A DNA stretch of 64,000 bases from Paraburkholderia sp. D15 (GCF_029910215.1 NZ_CP110395.1:2666001-2730000); one strand, 5' to 3'; counted from the first letter of the stretch, positions 17,123 through 26,412 are shown. Program-made: numbers and translations. The notes: generated from the sequence alone by a model not told the origin.

Positions 17123-17872
17123 ATGATCGCCACTGCGGGCCTCGTGGACTTCCACTGCCATCTTGATCTCTACCCGGACCATGCGGCGGCGGTCCATGAT
17201 GCGGAGGCGTCCGGCGTGTTCACGCTGGCCGTAACGACGACACCTCGCGCGTGGCCCCGCAATCACGAACTCGCGCAGCGCACAAAGCATGTTCGAGCAG
17301 CGCTGGGGCTGCACCCCCAACTGGTCGCGGAGCGTGAAAGCGAGATTGAGCTGTGGGATCGGCATCTTGCGGAGACGCGCTATGTCGGCGAAGTCGGATT
17401 GGACGCCGGCCCCCGCTTCTTCAAGTCGCTCGATGCGCAGAAGCGTGTCTTCCAACACGTGCTCCAGCGTTGCGCGCAGGCCGGCGACAAGATCATTACG
17501 GTCCACAGCATCCGATCGGCCAAGGCGGTACTCGATCTCGTCGAAGCGAATCTACCACCCGAGCGCGGAAAAATCGTTCTCCACTGGTTCACGGGAACAA
17601 AGAGCGAGGCGAAGCGCGCGTTGGAGTTGGGCTGCTACTTCTCCATCAACGCGGGAATGCTGGGCAATGAGAGGCACGCACCGATGGTGCAGGCTATCCC
17701 CTTGGATCGGATGCTGACGGAAACCGATGGCCCTTTCACTCGCACCGGCGACAGACCTTCACTGCCGACCGATGTAGCAGGCGTCGTCGAGGAGCTGGGG
17801 CGTTTGCATCGGCTAACTGCGAGCGACGTGGCAAGCCTCATTCGCGACAACCTACGAGCATTGCTCGGATAG
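17123..17872 (+). CDS. qatD: Qat anti-phage system TatD-like DNase QatD
   Basis: This 249-residue TatD-family metal-dependent hydrolase retains every metal ligand expected of the fold: HCH at 11-13, E89 (GEVGLD), H127 (TVHS), H153 (LHWF) and D201 (ETDGPF). It is the last gene of the operon, 10 bases after qatC. In Qat it is thought to act as the nuclease effector. The ATG at 17123 fits the conserved start (GLVDFHCHLD); upstream extension would overlap qatC heavily and is not favoured. Confidence 0.9.
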   Translation: MIATAGLVDFHCHLDLYPDHAAAVHDAEASGVFTLAVTTTPRAWPRNHELAQRTKHVRAALGLHPQLVAERESEIELWDRHLAETRYVGEVGLDAGPRFFKSLDAQKRVFQHVLQRCAQAGDKIITVHSIRSAKAVLDLVEANLPPERGKIVLHWFTGTKSEAKRALELGCYFSINAGMLGNERHAPMVQAIPLDRMLTETDGPFTRTGDRPSLPTDVAGVVEELGRLHRLTASDVASLIRDNLRALLG

Positions 17873-18062
17873 CTGGAGGTGGCACGCTGCGAGCGGACTC
17901 TACGTTCGCTGGAGTATTCTCCAACACACTTAGCGGATTGCCTCCGATATCGTGATTGCCGGCCAATTCGTGCAGGCACTCGATGTCGGCACGCTGATCC
18001 AAATGCAACATCTGTTGTCACAGCATAACTGACCACACCGTTAACCTCCAATCAATCAGCAG

Positions 18063-19097
18063 TCAATAGCCCGCGTCGTCGTCGCGATCGTCCCCGCCGT
18101 CGCGACCAATGTCGATGTTCAGGCGCCGCTCCTGCTTTTCGTCACCAGCCTCGGGTCTCCAGAACGGAATGAAGGCTACCGCAAATATAAACGCCCCCAA
18201 TACAACATCGAAGGGCAGCAGACCCGCAACAGACGACGATGGCCCGATCAGATAAGTTCGTATGGTTGCCATGCCAACCATTGCGGCAATCAGTTCGAGT
18301 CCCGCCGCCTCTGTCGTCCGGCGCCAAACGTAAAGACAGGGGACGACGCCCAGGACGGCAAGCAGCGCAGCCATCAGACCGATATACCACGGGCTCCGGC
18401 TGATCACGATTCCGCATGAGCGAGCACGAGGTGATTCCTCATCTGATCCATCCGTACCGTCGAAACCTTCGTGAAACGGTTCGTCCGCGCCAATCTTCCT
18501 ATGCGCGTCCCAACCCGGCTCGCCCTCGAACCTCACATGGAGTTCCAGCGGAATGTTCGGCGCGGGCTGCATCGATTGTGGTGGCAGGGGCAGAACCAGT
18601 CGTGCCGACTGGATACCGACCCAGTACCGGTCGAACGGATACGCCCTAAGCGTGCCGTTGCCCACCGGGCTCGCTTCGAGTTCCATCTGGTAGACCTCGG
18701 TTCCCTCAAACTCTGTTTTCACCGGGGTCGAGACGGACAGAGGCAGCCACGGAACGTGAACCTCTCCATCGTCGGACATGTCGGGCAGATCAATCTGGCC
18801 TCTCTGCGACCCGGGTACGCCTTTGGGCCACAACAAGACTGGAACGTACACCTCACCCGTCATCTGGAATTTTCCGCCCGATCCACCTTCGATGCCTAGA
18901 TAGATGCGCCCGCTGCTTCCCGGCGGCGACGTCGCATTGCAAGCATCTCTTCCGTGGGTGTCCAGTATGCTGGACTGCGCCCACCAAAGACATCCCGCAG
19001 CGGACAGCAAGAAAATCATAAACGTCAGTACTGAAAAGAGCTGTACACCGGAGAACTTGCGACGTCTTTTCACTGGCAAACGCATATGCATAACCAT
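18063..19097 (-). CDS. Membrane-anchored protein of unknown function, DUF4436-like layout
   Basis: This 344-residue protein has one N-terminal hydrophobic segment (VLTFMIFLLSAAGCLWWA) after a basic cytoplasmic start. A ~190-residue extracytoplasmic domain with LRAYPFDRYWVGI follows, then three C-terminal membrane segments and an acidic, Asp-rich tail. The YPFDRY motif and the layout recall DUF4436-type membrane proteins; I am not certain of the match. It is the second gene of a minus-strand pair, 95 bases after the gene at 19193-20287, and sits between the Qat operon and the integrase. Start codons at 19097, 19091 and 19085 are all possible; no clear ribosome-binding site decides. Confidence 0.6.
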   Translation of the reverse strand: MVMHMRLPVKRRRKFSGVQLFSVLTFMIFLLSAAGCLWWAQSSILDTHGRDACNATSPPGSSGRIYLGIEGGSGGKFQMTGEVYVPVLLWPKGVPGSQRGQIDLPDMSDDGEVHVPWLPLSVSTPVKTEFEGTEVYQMELEASPVGNGTLRAYPFDRYWVGIQSARLVLPLPPQSMQPAPNIPLELHVRFEGEPGWDAHRKIGADEPFHEGFDGTDGSDEESPRARSCGIVISRSPWYIGLMAALLAVLGVVPCLYVWRRTTEAAGLELIAAMVGMATIRTYLIGPSSSVAGLLPFDVVLGAFIFAVAFIPFWRPEAGDEKQERRLNIDIGRDGGDDRDDDAGY

Positions 19098-19192
19098 GTC
19101 ATGGATTTTTGGTCTGTTCCGCTGGTCTCCCTCTGGCAGAGAATGACCTCGAATCGCCGTCCCGTAGTAGATTCCATAGGGACAACATATCC

Positions 19193-20287
19193 CTATCTAA
19201 CCCAGTGAACCTTATACTTTTCCTCAACTCTTTCTATTTCTGCTTTGATGCCGGGCAGATCAATTCTGGCGTGTCCCGTTGAAAAACTGGGTTCCGCGCT
19301 CTTGTTCTCTACCGGAAGACCGGTATGGCGATGGTCGGGAAAGAAGTTGACGTCGTGATGGTCAGGTGCGTCATCGATTCGTGCGACCTGGGTGCCATTA
19401 GGAAGATTCACCATGTAGGAATATCCACGTTTAACGGTACTGTGAATCCTGAGTATCACAGTAAATCCGGATACCCGCCGGATCCCGGTGATTTCCCTTT
19501 CGATATCTTTTATTTTTTTGACCTTGCAATCCAGTTCCTGATCGACCAGCTCAATGGTCTCGGAAAAGTAAGCCTTATCAGTAGACAGATCGAGCGGCTG
19601 CAACGCCAGTCTGCGGGGTGAGCCACACCACGCAGCCAGATAATTCAGCACTGAGTCCGCCTGGAATGCCTCCGTTGCGTGCGGCTGACAGAGAAGGAGC
19701 TGCATAGATTCCCCAGTCTGGCTGCCCCATGTCGTGGTGATCAACGCAACATCTGCGGCGCCACAAAGGAGGCATCCATCCGTTCGCCAAAGTGCGGTTT
19801 GCGTGACAAAAGTATTCTGCCGGCGCCCTTCTGCAAACGCTTTCGCGGTGGCCAGATGGCGTGACTTTTGATGGGCCTCTTTGTAAGAACGGATCCGCTC
19901 TGCCGCTGACCGCGCACCAACCCGCTCCAGAAACTCATGCTCACCCAACATGTTCTTCGACCGGAATCCGTGCCTCTCCAGCCGGGATGCAACGGATGCG
20001 AATTCAGCTAGGCTGCCGCCCGGCGTGAAATGGTAAATGCGAGGCACCGGACACATTTCGTTGATGTCGTAGCAGCAGCAAAATATCGGAGGATTGTCGA
20101 CTAAGACAAAGGTGTCATCCGATTCATCAATCATGGATTGAAGCTGCTCCACAGTATCCAGACGAAGCCGTACAAAACGAGCGTTGTCGTTTATTTGCGG
20201 CGAATACACGGTCACCCATTTGTCGAGATGCCGTCCGCTAAGCTTATGGGAAAGCCCAAACTGAAAATAATCGTCAAAATCGATCAT
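19193..20287 (-). CDS. Unknown protein with Cys/His cluster and TumE-like C-terminus
   Basis: This 364-residue protein is not recognised as a whole. The N-terminal ~110 residues include FCCCYD and PVPRIYHF. A middle part has CLLC ... LLLCQPH, a likely zinc-binding Cys/Cys/Cys/His cluster. A helical linker (DQELDCKVKKIKDIEREI) leads to the C-terminus with RGYSYMV, VARIDDAPDHHDVNFFPDHR and HTGLP. That last block resembles the TumE (DUF6516) family, whose members are toxins of TumE/TumA pairs. The TumA-type HTH partner is absent; a membrane-protein gene follows instead. The function is unknown; a nucleic-acid-directed effector is a guess. Confidence 0.6.
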   Translation of the reverse strand: MIDFDDYFQFGLSHKLSGRHLDKWVTVYSPQINDNARFVRLRLDTVEQLQSMIDESDDTFVLVDNPPIFCCCYDINEMCPVPRIYHFTPGGSLAEFASVASRLERHGFRSKNMLGEHEFLERVGARSAAERIRSYKEAHQKSRHLATAKAFAEGRRQNTFVTQTALWRTDGCLLCGAADVALITTTWGSQTGESMQLLLCQPHATEAFQADSVLNYLAAWCGSPRRLALQPLDLSTDKAYFSETIELVDQELDCKVKKIKDIEREITGIRRVSGFTVILRIHSTVKRGYSYMVNLPNGTQVARIDDAPDHHDVNFFPDHRHTGLPVENKSAEPSFSTGHARIDLPGIKAEIERVEEKYKVHWVR

Positions 20288-20767
20288 CTACAAGATTCTC
20301 ACGAACTCATGATACTTATGCTAGCGACATCGAATGCACGAACTTTAGGAGTGGTCGTGAGCCTGCGTATTTCCATTCGTCATAAACCCCTACGACAACT
20401 GCCGAAGCGCAGGTCCCCGCCATGCAGGCGAGAAAAGCTCGGCCGCGACATGCAACTGTAACCGGAATGCATAGTGGGCATATCAATTCAGTCATTTCCA
20501 GGCCGACCAGCATCATTGGCTCTCGGTCATCACGGACGCCATCGCGTGCGGCGTCATTTCCACTAGCGAGCACGACGGCATCCGGTATGTGCGCAGGGCT
20601 AGTACGTAGTTCCGAACGGACCTGACGAATGCGGTTCACAATGGCCCGCCCGAGTTTAGTCCTTGGGCGCGCGCATATCGCTCCCAAGAACGAAGCTCAA
20701 TCCTGCTGTTGAACACGCGCCGACAATTCCGCAATCTACTGGAGCATCATCGGCAAGGCGCCTAACC
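20288..20767. other. 480-bp stretch without a secure gene
   Basis: Short frames occur on both strands, but none has a recognisable motif, good start or neighbours that suggest coding. No strong hairpin or repeat was seen. It probably holds the promoter of the minus-strand gene pair and decayed sequence. Confidence 0.45.
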
Positions 20768-22030
20768 TCACAACACGCGGGCGACGATCGCTGGCATAGC
20801 TATATCTGAAGGCATTAGATTCGGCCGATGCCCGCCTCCCTGTACCCATGCATCGACCATGTCCGCCCACTCCTGGAGCATATGCCGACGCTGTGCGGCA
20901 TACTCGGCCTTGTTGTACACCGCTCGCGAAGATCTCCCATCTCCTCCGTGTGCCAGCGACTTTTCGATCCAGTCGCCATTGAAACCCGCTTCGTTAAGCA
21001 GCGTTGAGCCCGTACGCCTCAAATCATGGACGGTGAATGGCTCCAAGGGTAGTCCAGCCGCTTTTGCCCGTTCGGCAACGAGCTGCGTAACCCGATTTAA
21101 TGTCGCCTTGGACATGCATCGATCCGCGGCATAGCGGGAAGGCAACACATATCGGGAACCTGCCGCGCAGGTATGCAGCGCCACCATGATGTCGATCGAC
21201 TGGCGGGACAAATATACGTTGTGGGCGCGCCGCGCTTTCATCCGGGACTTCGGTATGGTCCACACCGCAGCTTCGAAATCGACCTCATCCCACGTTGCCT
21301 CGATCAATTCGCTCTTACGCACCATCGTCAGCAAAATGAGACGCAAGGCGAGCCGGATCGTCGGGTACGTCGCCACCTGTTCCAACTGTCGATGCATGAG
21401 CCGAATTTCCAACGGCGAGAGGACCCGGTCCTTAGGCACAAACGTGGCGATCGACGCGACGCCAACTTCGTCAGCCGGATTCTCGATCTTCTCGCCGTGC
21501 AGATTCGCATACGCATATATCTGCTTAACGATATCGCGAAGATGAACTGCGGTTGCCGGCGCACCACGCTCCTTGACCCGCATGCAGAGCGCCCGCAGAT
21601 CGTCAGCAGTGACCTCGGAAAGAAGCCTCTCCTTGAAGGCCGGCAGGATATCGCGCACGACGATGCTCCTGCGCACGGACCGCGTCGTGTCCGCCATTTT
21701 GGCTCCGTCAAGCCAGCTAGCAGCCCATTCACCGAAGGTCTTCGCCACAGCGCGCCGCTGCTTTTCCCGCTGTTTCTCCACGGCCGGCGACTTGCCCTCA
21801 CGGACGGCACGACGAGCGTCTAGCAGCTTTTCCCTTGCTAACGCCAGCGAGATGCCGCTTCGACCATAGCGACCGATTGTCAGTGTTTCTCGCCGCCCGT
21901 TAATGCGGTAGTCGTATCGAAAGGAAATGGTGCCCGCCGGAGATACTGTGACATACATGCCGTCGCGGTCGGCGATCTTGTACGGGGCTGTGCGGGGCTT
22001 AAGGTTGCGGAGTGCAAATTCGGTGAGCAT
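20768..22030 (-). CDS. int: P4-type tyrosine integrase of the guaA island
   Basis: This 420-residue site-specific recombinase has the DUF4102-type N-terminal arm-binding domain (KIADRDGMYVTVSPAGTISF), a SAM-like core-binding domain and a catalytic domain with R238 (VRKSEL), H335/R338 (HDLRR), H361 (LAHGG) and Tyr372 (VYNKAEY). All catalytic residues are present, so it may be active. The ATG at 22030 is preceded by an AGGAC region. Its 5' end faces the guaA att copy 315 bases away, the usual position for an integrase that recognises a gene 3' end. No excisionase-like gene was seen nearby. Confidence 0.92.
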   Translation of the reverse strand: MLTEFALRNLKPRTAPYKIADRDGMYVTVSPAGTISFRYDYRINGRRETLTIGRYGRSGISLALAREKLLDARRAVREGKSPAVEKQREKQRRAVAKTFGEWAASWLDGAKMADTTRSVRRSIVVRDILPAFKERLLSEVTADDLRALCMRVKERGAPATAVHLRDIVKQIYAYANLHGEKIENPADEVGVASIATFVPKDRVLSPLEIRLMHRQLEQVATYPTIRLALRLILLTMVRKSELIEATWDEVDFEAAVWTIPKSRMKARRAHNVYLSRQSIDIMVALHTCAAGSRYVLPSRYAADRCMSKATLNRVTQLVAERAKAAGLPLEPFTVHDLRRTGSTLLNEAGFNGDWIEKSLAHGGDGRSSRAVYNKAEYAAQRRHMLQEWADMVDAWVQGGGHRPNLMPSDIAMPAIVARVL

Positions 22031-22126
22031 CGTTTCTCGTCCTCGTGGTTGGTACACCTTTTACCGTCACCAACCACGAGCCCTCGATGTGCCCGCAAAA
22101 CCGCACCACGCCTAGCTTTTTGGAAA
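21916..22126. repeat. Direct repeat of the integrase 5' region (right copy)
   Basis: This matches 6652-6862 with scattered substitutions and includes the integrase start and about 100 bases upstream. The matched DNA outside the coding part suggests conserved integrase promoter or arm sites. Confidence 0.85.
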
Positions 22127-22344
22127 GAATTTTACCGTCGCGGCCGAATCGCGCTGCCGGTAAATTATCGAGTCGCAATCGTGCATTCGGCGCATACCGT
22201 CCGCCATACCGTCCGCCATACCGTCATTTTGCGGCACACAACGGCCCGGCTGTTTCCGGAATCTTCAAAAATTTTTCTTCTATATCAATGACTTACAACG
22301 AAACGATCAACAAAGAAACCTCTACATCAAACATCGCAAGCCAT
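22127..22344. other. Integrase-att spacer with a 12-bp tandem repeat
   Basis: No gene is seen. Near 22194-22230 the unit CATACCGTCCGC occurs twice in tandem with a further CATACCGTC. Short repeats between integrase and att often bind the integrase arm domain. The left end has no equivalent. Confidence 0.4.
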
Positions 22345-22388
22345 TGATTTTATTGGGAATTTTTTACCGCCTACTCCCACTCGATCGT
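22345..22388. repeat. Right att site overlapping the guaA 3' end
   Basis: This is the partner of 6924-6968. Minus-strand reading gives TIEWE then TAG, the end of GuaA, followed by 3' flank. The longest unbroken identity is TCCCACTCGAT, the likely crossover zone. Confidence 0.85.
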
Positions 22389-23954
22389 TGCCGGCGGCTT
22401 CCCCGAAATGTCATACACCACCCGGTTAATCCCCCGCACTTCATTGATGATGCGATTCGACACATGCCCCAGCAGCTCATGCGGCAGATGCGCCCAATGC
22501 GCGGTCATGAAGTCCAGCGTCTGCACCGCACGCAGCGCGACCACATACTCGTAAGTCCGGCCATCGCCCATCACGCCCACGCTCTTCACCGGCAGAAACA
22601 CCGCGAACGCCTGGCTCGTCAGGTCGTACCACGACTTGCCGGTTTCCTTGTCGATGAACGTACGCAGCGTCTCGATGAAAATCGCATCCGCGCGACGCAG
22701 CAGGTCCGCGAAATCGCGCTTCACTTCGCCAAGAATCCGCACGCCCAGACCCGGGCCCGGGAACGGATGGCGATACACCATGGCCGGCGGCAAACCGAGC
22801 TTCACGCCAAGTTCGCGCACTTCGTCCTTGAACAGTTCGCGCAGCGGCTCGAGCAGCTTCAGGTTCAACGTCTCCGGCAAGCCGCCGACGTTGTGATGGC
22901 TCTTGATGGTCTGCGTCGCCTTCTTGCCCTTGCCCGCCGATTCGATCACGTCCGGATAGATCGTGCCTTGCGCGAGCCACTTCGCGTCCGTCAGCTTGCC
23001 GGCTTCCGTCTGGAACACTTCGACGAATTCCGCGCCGATGATCTTGCGCTTCGCTTCCGGATCGGTCACACCGGCCAGCTTGCGCAGGAACACCTCGCTC
23101 GCGTCGACGTGAATCACCTTCACGCCGAGGTGATCGGCGAACGTCGCCATCACCTGCTCGGCTTCGTTCAGGCGCAGCAGACCATGATCGACGAACACGC
23201 AGGTCAGTTGATCGCCGATCGCGCGATGCAGCAGCGCCGCCGCCACCGACGAATCCACGCCGCCCGACAGCCCCAGGATCACGTGCTCCTTGCCGACCTG
23301 CTCGCGAATCTTCGCGACTGCTTCGTCGATGTAGTGGCCCATTTCCCAATCGGGTTGCGCGCCGCAGATCTTCAGCACGAAGCGTTCGAGCATTGCGCGG
23401 CCCTGCACCGTGTGCGTGACTTCCGGGTGCCATTGCAGACCGTAGAAATGGCGCTTCTCGTCGGCCATCGCCGCGATCGGGCACGATTCCGTCGATGCCA
23501 TCAACGCGAAGCCCGGCGGCATTTCAAGCACCTTGTCGCCGTGGCTCATCCACACCTTCAGCATGCCGTGACCTTCCGGCGTGGTGAAGTCGCTGATGTC
23601 TTCGAGCAGGCTCGTGTGATTACGCGCACGCACTTCGGCGTAACCGAATTCGCGCAGATGGCCGTTGTCGACCTTGCCGCCCAGCTGCTCGGCCATGGCC
23701 TGCATGCCGTAGCAGATGCCGAGCACCGGCACGCCGAGTTCGAACACGGCCTGCGGCACGCGCGGCGTATCCGTTTCGGTGACCGAGCTCGGGCCGCCGG
23801 ACAGGATCACGCCCTTCGGCGCGAAGTCGCGAATGAACGACGCGTCGACGTCGTACGGATGGATTTCCGAGTACACGTTGGCTTCGCGAACGCGACGTGC
23901 AATCAGTTGGGTGACTTGCGAACCGAAGTCGAGGATCAGGATCTTGTCGTGCAT
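22371..23954 (-). CDS. guaA: GMP synthase (glutamine-hydrolysing) GuaA
   Basis: This 527-residue enzyme aminates XMP to GMP in the last step of guanine nucleotide synthesis. An N-terminal class I glutamine amidotransferase domain has [11 protein letters not shown] with the nucleophilic Cys. The ATP-pyrophosphatase PP-loop [11 protein letters not shown] follows, and the dimerisation domain ends in IEWE. The ATG at 23954 ([13 protein letters not shown]) is the standard start; an upstream ATG would add six odd residues. Its 3' end doubles as the attachment site of the island, and the protein end is preserved after integration. Confidence 0.97.
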   Translation of the reverse strand: MHDKILILDFGSQVTQLIARRVREANVYSEIHPYDVDASFIRDFAPKGVILSGGPSSVTETDTPRVPQAVFELGVPVLGICYGMQAMAEQLGGKVDNGHLREFGYAEVRARNHTSLLEDISDFTTPEGHGMLKVWMSHGDKVLEMPPGFALMASTESCPIAAMADEKRHFYGLQWHPEVTHTVQGRAMLERFVLKICGAQPDWEMGHYIDEAVAKIREQVGKEHVILGLSGGVDSSVAAALLHRAIGDQLTCVFVDHGLLRLNEAEQVMATFADHLGVKVIHVDASEVFLRKLAGVTDPEAKRKIIGAEFVEVFQTEAGKLTDAKWLAQGTIYPDVIESAGKGKKATQTIKSHHNVGGLPETLNLKLLEPLRELFKDEVRELGVKLGLPPAMVYRHPFPGPGLGVRILGEVKRDFADLLRRADAIFIETLRTFIDKETGKSWYDLTSQAFAVFLPVKSVGVMGDGRTYEYVVALRAVQTLDFMTAHWAHLPHELLGHVSNRIINEVRGINRVVYDISGKPPATIEWE

Positions 23955-23984
23955 GGCAGCGGACGGAGTCAAAAGTAAGCGGAT

Positions 23985-24011
23985 AAAAATCGCCGCGCTG
24001 GAAGCGCGGCG
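23985..24011 (-). terminator. Hairpin terminator between the 24093 gene and guaA
   Basis: A perfect 9-bp stem CGCCGCGCT / AGCGCGGCG (23991-23999 and 24003-24011) is followed, on the minus strand, by ATTTTTATCC. It would end transcripts from the guaB side, so guaA may have its own promoter or rely on read-through. Confidence 0.6.
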
Positions 24012-24092
24012 TTGGATTCAAAACGGTCTACGCGACGGGGCGCGTGCGGACCAAAGGCGATGAGCGCAATGAACGAGGTAGCGCGGCGCGGG

Positions 24093-24890
24093 TCAGCCAT
24101 GAAACGGCGGCCGAGGATTGCCGGCCGCATCGGCTGCGGCATCGCGGGCTTCGTCGCGAGTTGTGGCGGCTGCGGCTTCTGCGCGCGCTGCCCTCTCTGC
24201 CCGTTCAGCAGGCGTGAGAGAGGCTTCGTCGACGGCCGGTTGCAACGGCCTCGTAGCCGGCGTCGCCGGCACGACAGGCGCCACCACCGGTTCCGCGTGG
24301 TACACCGGAAAGCCCGCCGTCACACGGCCCGGCTCGCGCCGGTCGATGGGGTCCTTCGCGGCATCCCTGGCGGCCTGCTTTTCAGCTTGCTTTTCAGCCT
24401 GCTTTTCAGCTTGCTTCCCGGCCTGTTTAGCCGCCTTGCGTTCGGCTTGCTGCGTACGCTCGGCCGCGGCAGCTTCGGCAAACCGCACCCGCTCGCGCCG
24501 CCGCACCGCGCCCGACAGACGCACGCCGCCCAAACCGATCACCAGCAGCACCACACCCGTCAGCACCGCGGCGATCTGACCGAAACCGGTCAGCGCCGGC
24601 GTATGCAAACCGAGCAGCCAGACCAGCATCAGCACGCCGGTCAGCCAGTTCACATGGCCGACCACCTTGGCGACCGTCGCGGTCAGCGCCCCGTCGATCG
24701 ATGCGTGCAGCGCCAGCCACGCCAGCCCGATCAGCGCCACGCCAAACCCTTGCCCGACAAGAGCGGGCTGGGTTTGCACCAGAAGCAGCGCGTTGTACAA
24801 CGAAGTCCAGGGCGTCAGCAGGAACAGCAGGCCGAACGCGAGTAGCAACAAGGCATCGAGGATCAGTACAGCGCGCAGCAATGGCTTCAT
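24093..24890 (-). CDS. Inner-membrane protein with Ala/Lys/Glu-rich cytoplasmic tail
   Basis: This 265-residue protein has four hydrophobic segments in its first ~130 residues (ILDALLLLAFGLLFLL, VALIGLAWLALHA, WLTGVLMLVWLLGL, IAAVLTGVVLLVIGLGG). A long charged tail follows with three tandem AEKQ steps (KQAEKQAEKQAEKQA) and later AERAERAARAEAAAA. The tail probably forms a single helix or coiled coil. No family function is known to me. It lies between guaB (6-base gap) and guaA on the same strand, a position typical of Burkholderiales, and is followed by a terminator. Confidence 0.75.
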   Translation of the reverse strand: MKPLLRAVLILDALLLLAFGLLFLLTPWTSLYNALLLVQTQPALVGQGFGVALIGLAWLALHASIDGALTATVAKVVGHVNWLTGVLMLVWLLGLHTPALTGFGQIAAVLTGVVLLVIGLGGVRLSGAVRRRERVRFAEAAAAERTQQAERKAAKQAGKQAEKQAEKQAEKQAARDAAKDPIDRREPGRVTAGFPVYHAEPVVAPVVPATPATRPLQPAVDEASLTPAERAERAARAEAAAATTRDEARDAAADAAGNPRPPFHG

Positions 24891-24896
24891 TGGCGT

Positions 24897-26357
24897 TTAG
24901 TCCACGTGGTAGTTGGGCGCTTCCTTGGTGATTTGCACGTCATGCACGTGCGACTCGCGCAAGCCCGCGCCGGTGATCTGGACGAACTCGGCTTTCTCGT
25001 TCATTTCCTCGATCGTGCGGCAACCGCAGTAACCCATGCTGGCGCGCACGCCGCCGATCAACTGGAACAGGATCGCGTTGACCGAACCCTTGTACGCGAC
25101 ACGGCCTTCGATGCCTTCCGGCACCAGCTTGTCGATATTCGCCGAGTTGTCCTGGAAGTAGCGGTCCGCGGCGCCGTCCTTCATCGCGCCGACCGAGCCC
25201 ATGCCACGGTACGACTTGTACTGGCGGCCTTGATACAGGAACACGTCGCCCGGCGCTTCTTCCGTGCCGGCGAACATGCTGCCCATCATCACCGCGTTCG
25301 CGCCGGCGGCCAGCGCCTTGCTGACGTCGCCCGAGAAACGCACGCCGCCGTCGGCGATCGCCGGTACGCCGGTACCTTTCAGCGCTTCGGAGACGTTCGA
25401 GATGGCCGTGACCTGCGGCACGCCGACACCGGCGACGATCCGCGTCGTGCAGATCGAACCCGGGCCGATGCCGACCTTCACGCCGTCCGCGCCGTATTCG
25501 ACGAGCGCACGGGCCGCCGCGGCGGTGGCGATGTTGCCGCCGATCACCTCGACCTGCGGGAAGTTCTGCTTGACCCACTTGACGCGCTCCAGCACGCCCT
25601 TGCTATGACCGTGCGCGGTATCGACGACGATCACGTCGACGCCCGCCTGCACCAGCAGTTCGACGCGCTCTTCGTTGTCCGCGCCGACGCCGACCGCCGC
25701 GCCCGCGCGCAGCTTGCCGTGTTCGTCCTTGCACGCGTCCGGGTGTTCGGTCTGCTTGGTGATGTCCTTCACGGTCATCAGGCCGCGCAGTTCGAACGCG
25801 TCGTTGATGACCAGCACGCGTTCGAGGCGGTGGCTATGCATCAGCGCCTTGGCTTCCGCGAGCGGCGTGCCTTCCTTGACGGTGACGAGGCGCTCGCGCG
25901 GCGTCATGATGCTGCGCACCGGCTCGTCCAGACGTTCCTCGAAACGCAGATCGCGGTTCGTGACGATACCGATCAGCTGAGCGCCTTCGACGACCGGGAA
26001 ACCCGAAATGCCATGCTGGCGCGACAGCGCGATGACGTCGCGCACCTTCATTTGCGGCGGCACCGTGATCGGATCGCGCACCACGCCCGATTCGAAACGC
26101 TTGACCTTGGCAACTTCACGCGCCTGCTCGGCCGGCGTGAGGTTCTTGTGGATGATGCCCACGCCACCCATTTGCGCCATCGCGATCGCGAGACGGGCTT
26201 CGGTGACGGTGTCCATGGCGGCGGACACGAGCGGCATATTCAGGGAGATGTTGCGGGTCAGCCGGGTCTTGAGGCTGGTGTCGCGCGGCAGAACATCGGA
26301 GAAGGCCGGGACGAGGAGCACGTCATCGAACGTGAGTGCTGTTTGGATCAGACGCAT
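24897..26357 (-). CDS. guaB: IMP dehydrogenase GuaB
   Basis: This 486-residue IMP dehydrogenase oxidises IMP to XMP with NAD+, the committed step to GMP. The TIM barrel is interrupted by two CBS domains (about residues 90-200). The catalytic loop [10 protein letters not shown] has the active Cys, and the flap region [10 protein letters not shown] follows. Length and start ([15 protein letters not shown]) are standard. A good promoter sits just upstream. Together with guaA it completes the guanine branch. Confidence 0.97.
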   Translation of the reverse strand: MRLIQTALTFDDVLLVPAFSDVLPRDTSLKTRLTRNISLNMPLVSAAMDTVTEARLAIAMAQMGGVGIIHKNLTPAEQAREVAKVKRFESGVVRDPITVPPQMKVRDVIALSRQHGISGFPVVEGAQLIGIVTNRDLRFEERLDEPVRSIMTPRERLVTVKEGTPLAEAKALMHSHRLERVLVINDAFELRGLMTVKDITKQTEHPDACKDEHGKLRAGAAVGVGADNEERVELLVQAGVDVIVVDTAHGHSKGVLERVKWVKQNFPQVEVIGGNIATAAAARALVEYGADGVKVGIGPGSICTTRIVAGVGVPQVTAISNVSEALKGTGVPAIADGGVRFSGDVSKALAAGANAVMMGSMFAGTEEAPGDVFLYQGRQYKSYRGMGSVGAMKDGAADRYFQDNSANIDKLVPEGIEGRVAYKGSVNAILFQLIGGVRASMGYCGCRTIEEMNEKAEFVQITGAGLRESHVHDVQITKEAPNYHVD

Positions 26358-26383
26358 GGCAAATCCTATAGGCGCAAAAGCGA

Positions 26384-26412
26384 ATTATACGCGATACCTC
26401 CCCGCTTTTCAC
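26384..26412 (-). promoter_or_regulatory. Promoter upstream of guaB
   Basis: On the minus strand, a consensus -10 TATAAT (26389-26384) follows GTGAAA (26412-26407; 4 of 6 matches to the -35) after 17 bp. The leader to guaB would be about 20 bases. Confidence 0.5.

Larger units (their letters stand above)
6924..22388. mobile_element. Integrative genomic island inserted at the 3' end of guaA
   Basis: The island is bounded by the two att copies (6924-6968 and 22345-22388). A P4-type integrase points its 5' end at the guaA-proximal att. Cargo consists of defence-like genes: a HEPN/RES protein, an AbiEi-like pair, an IS21 element, a Qat operon and a two-gene unknown unit. There are no conjugation or replication genes, so it is mobilised only by its integrase, if at all. 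Codon use and base composition are more mixed than in the flanking core. An integrase remnant outside the left att suggests an array of successive insertions. Confidence 0.85.

Noticed and set aside
13271..17872. The KAP ATPase, QueC-like and TatD genes considered as a new system
   Set aside because: The set and order match the known Qat system; only the truncation and context are new.
22371..22390. Looked for a tRNA gene at the island edge
   Set aside because: Integrases often use tRNA 3' ends, but the duplicated sequence encodes the GuaA C-terminus and no cloverleaf is visible.
22344..23978. 544-residue plus-strand frame opposite guaA
   Set aside because: Exact antisense of guaA, His/Arg-rich, without domains.
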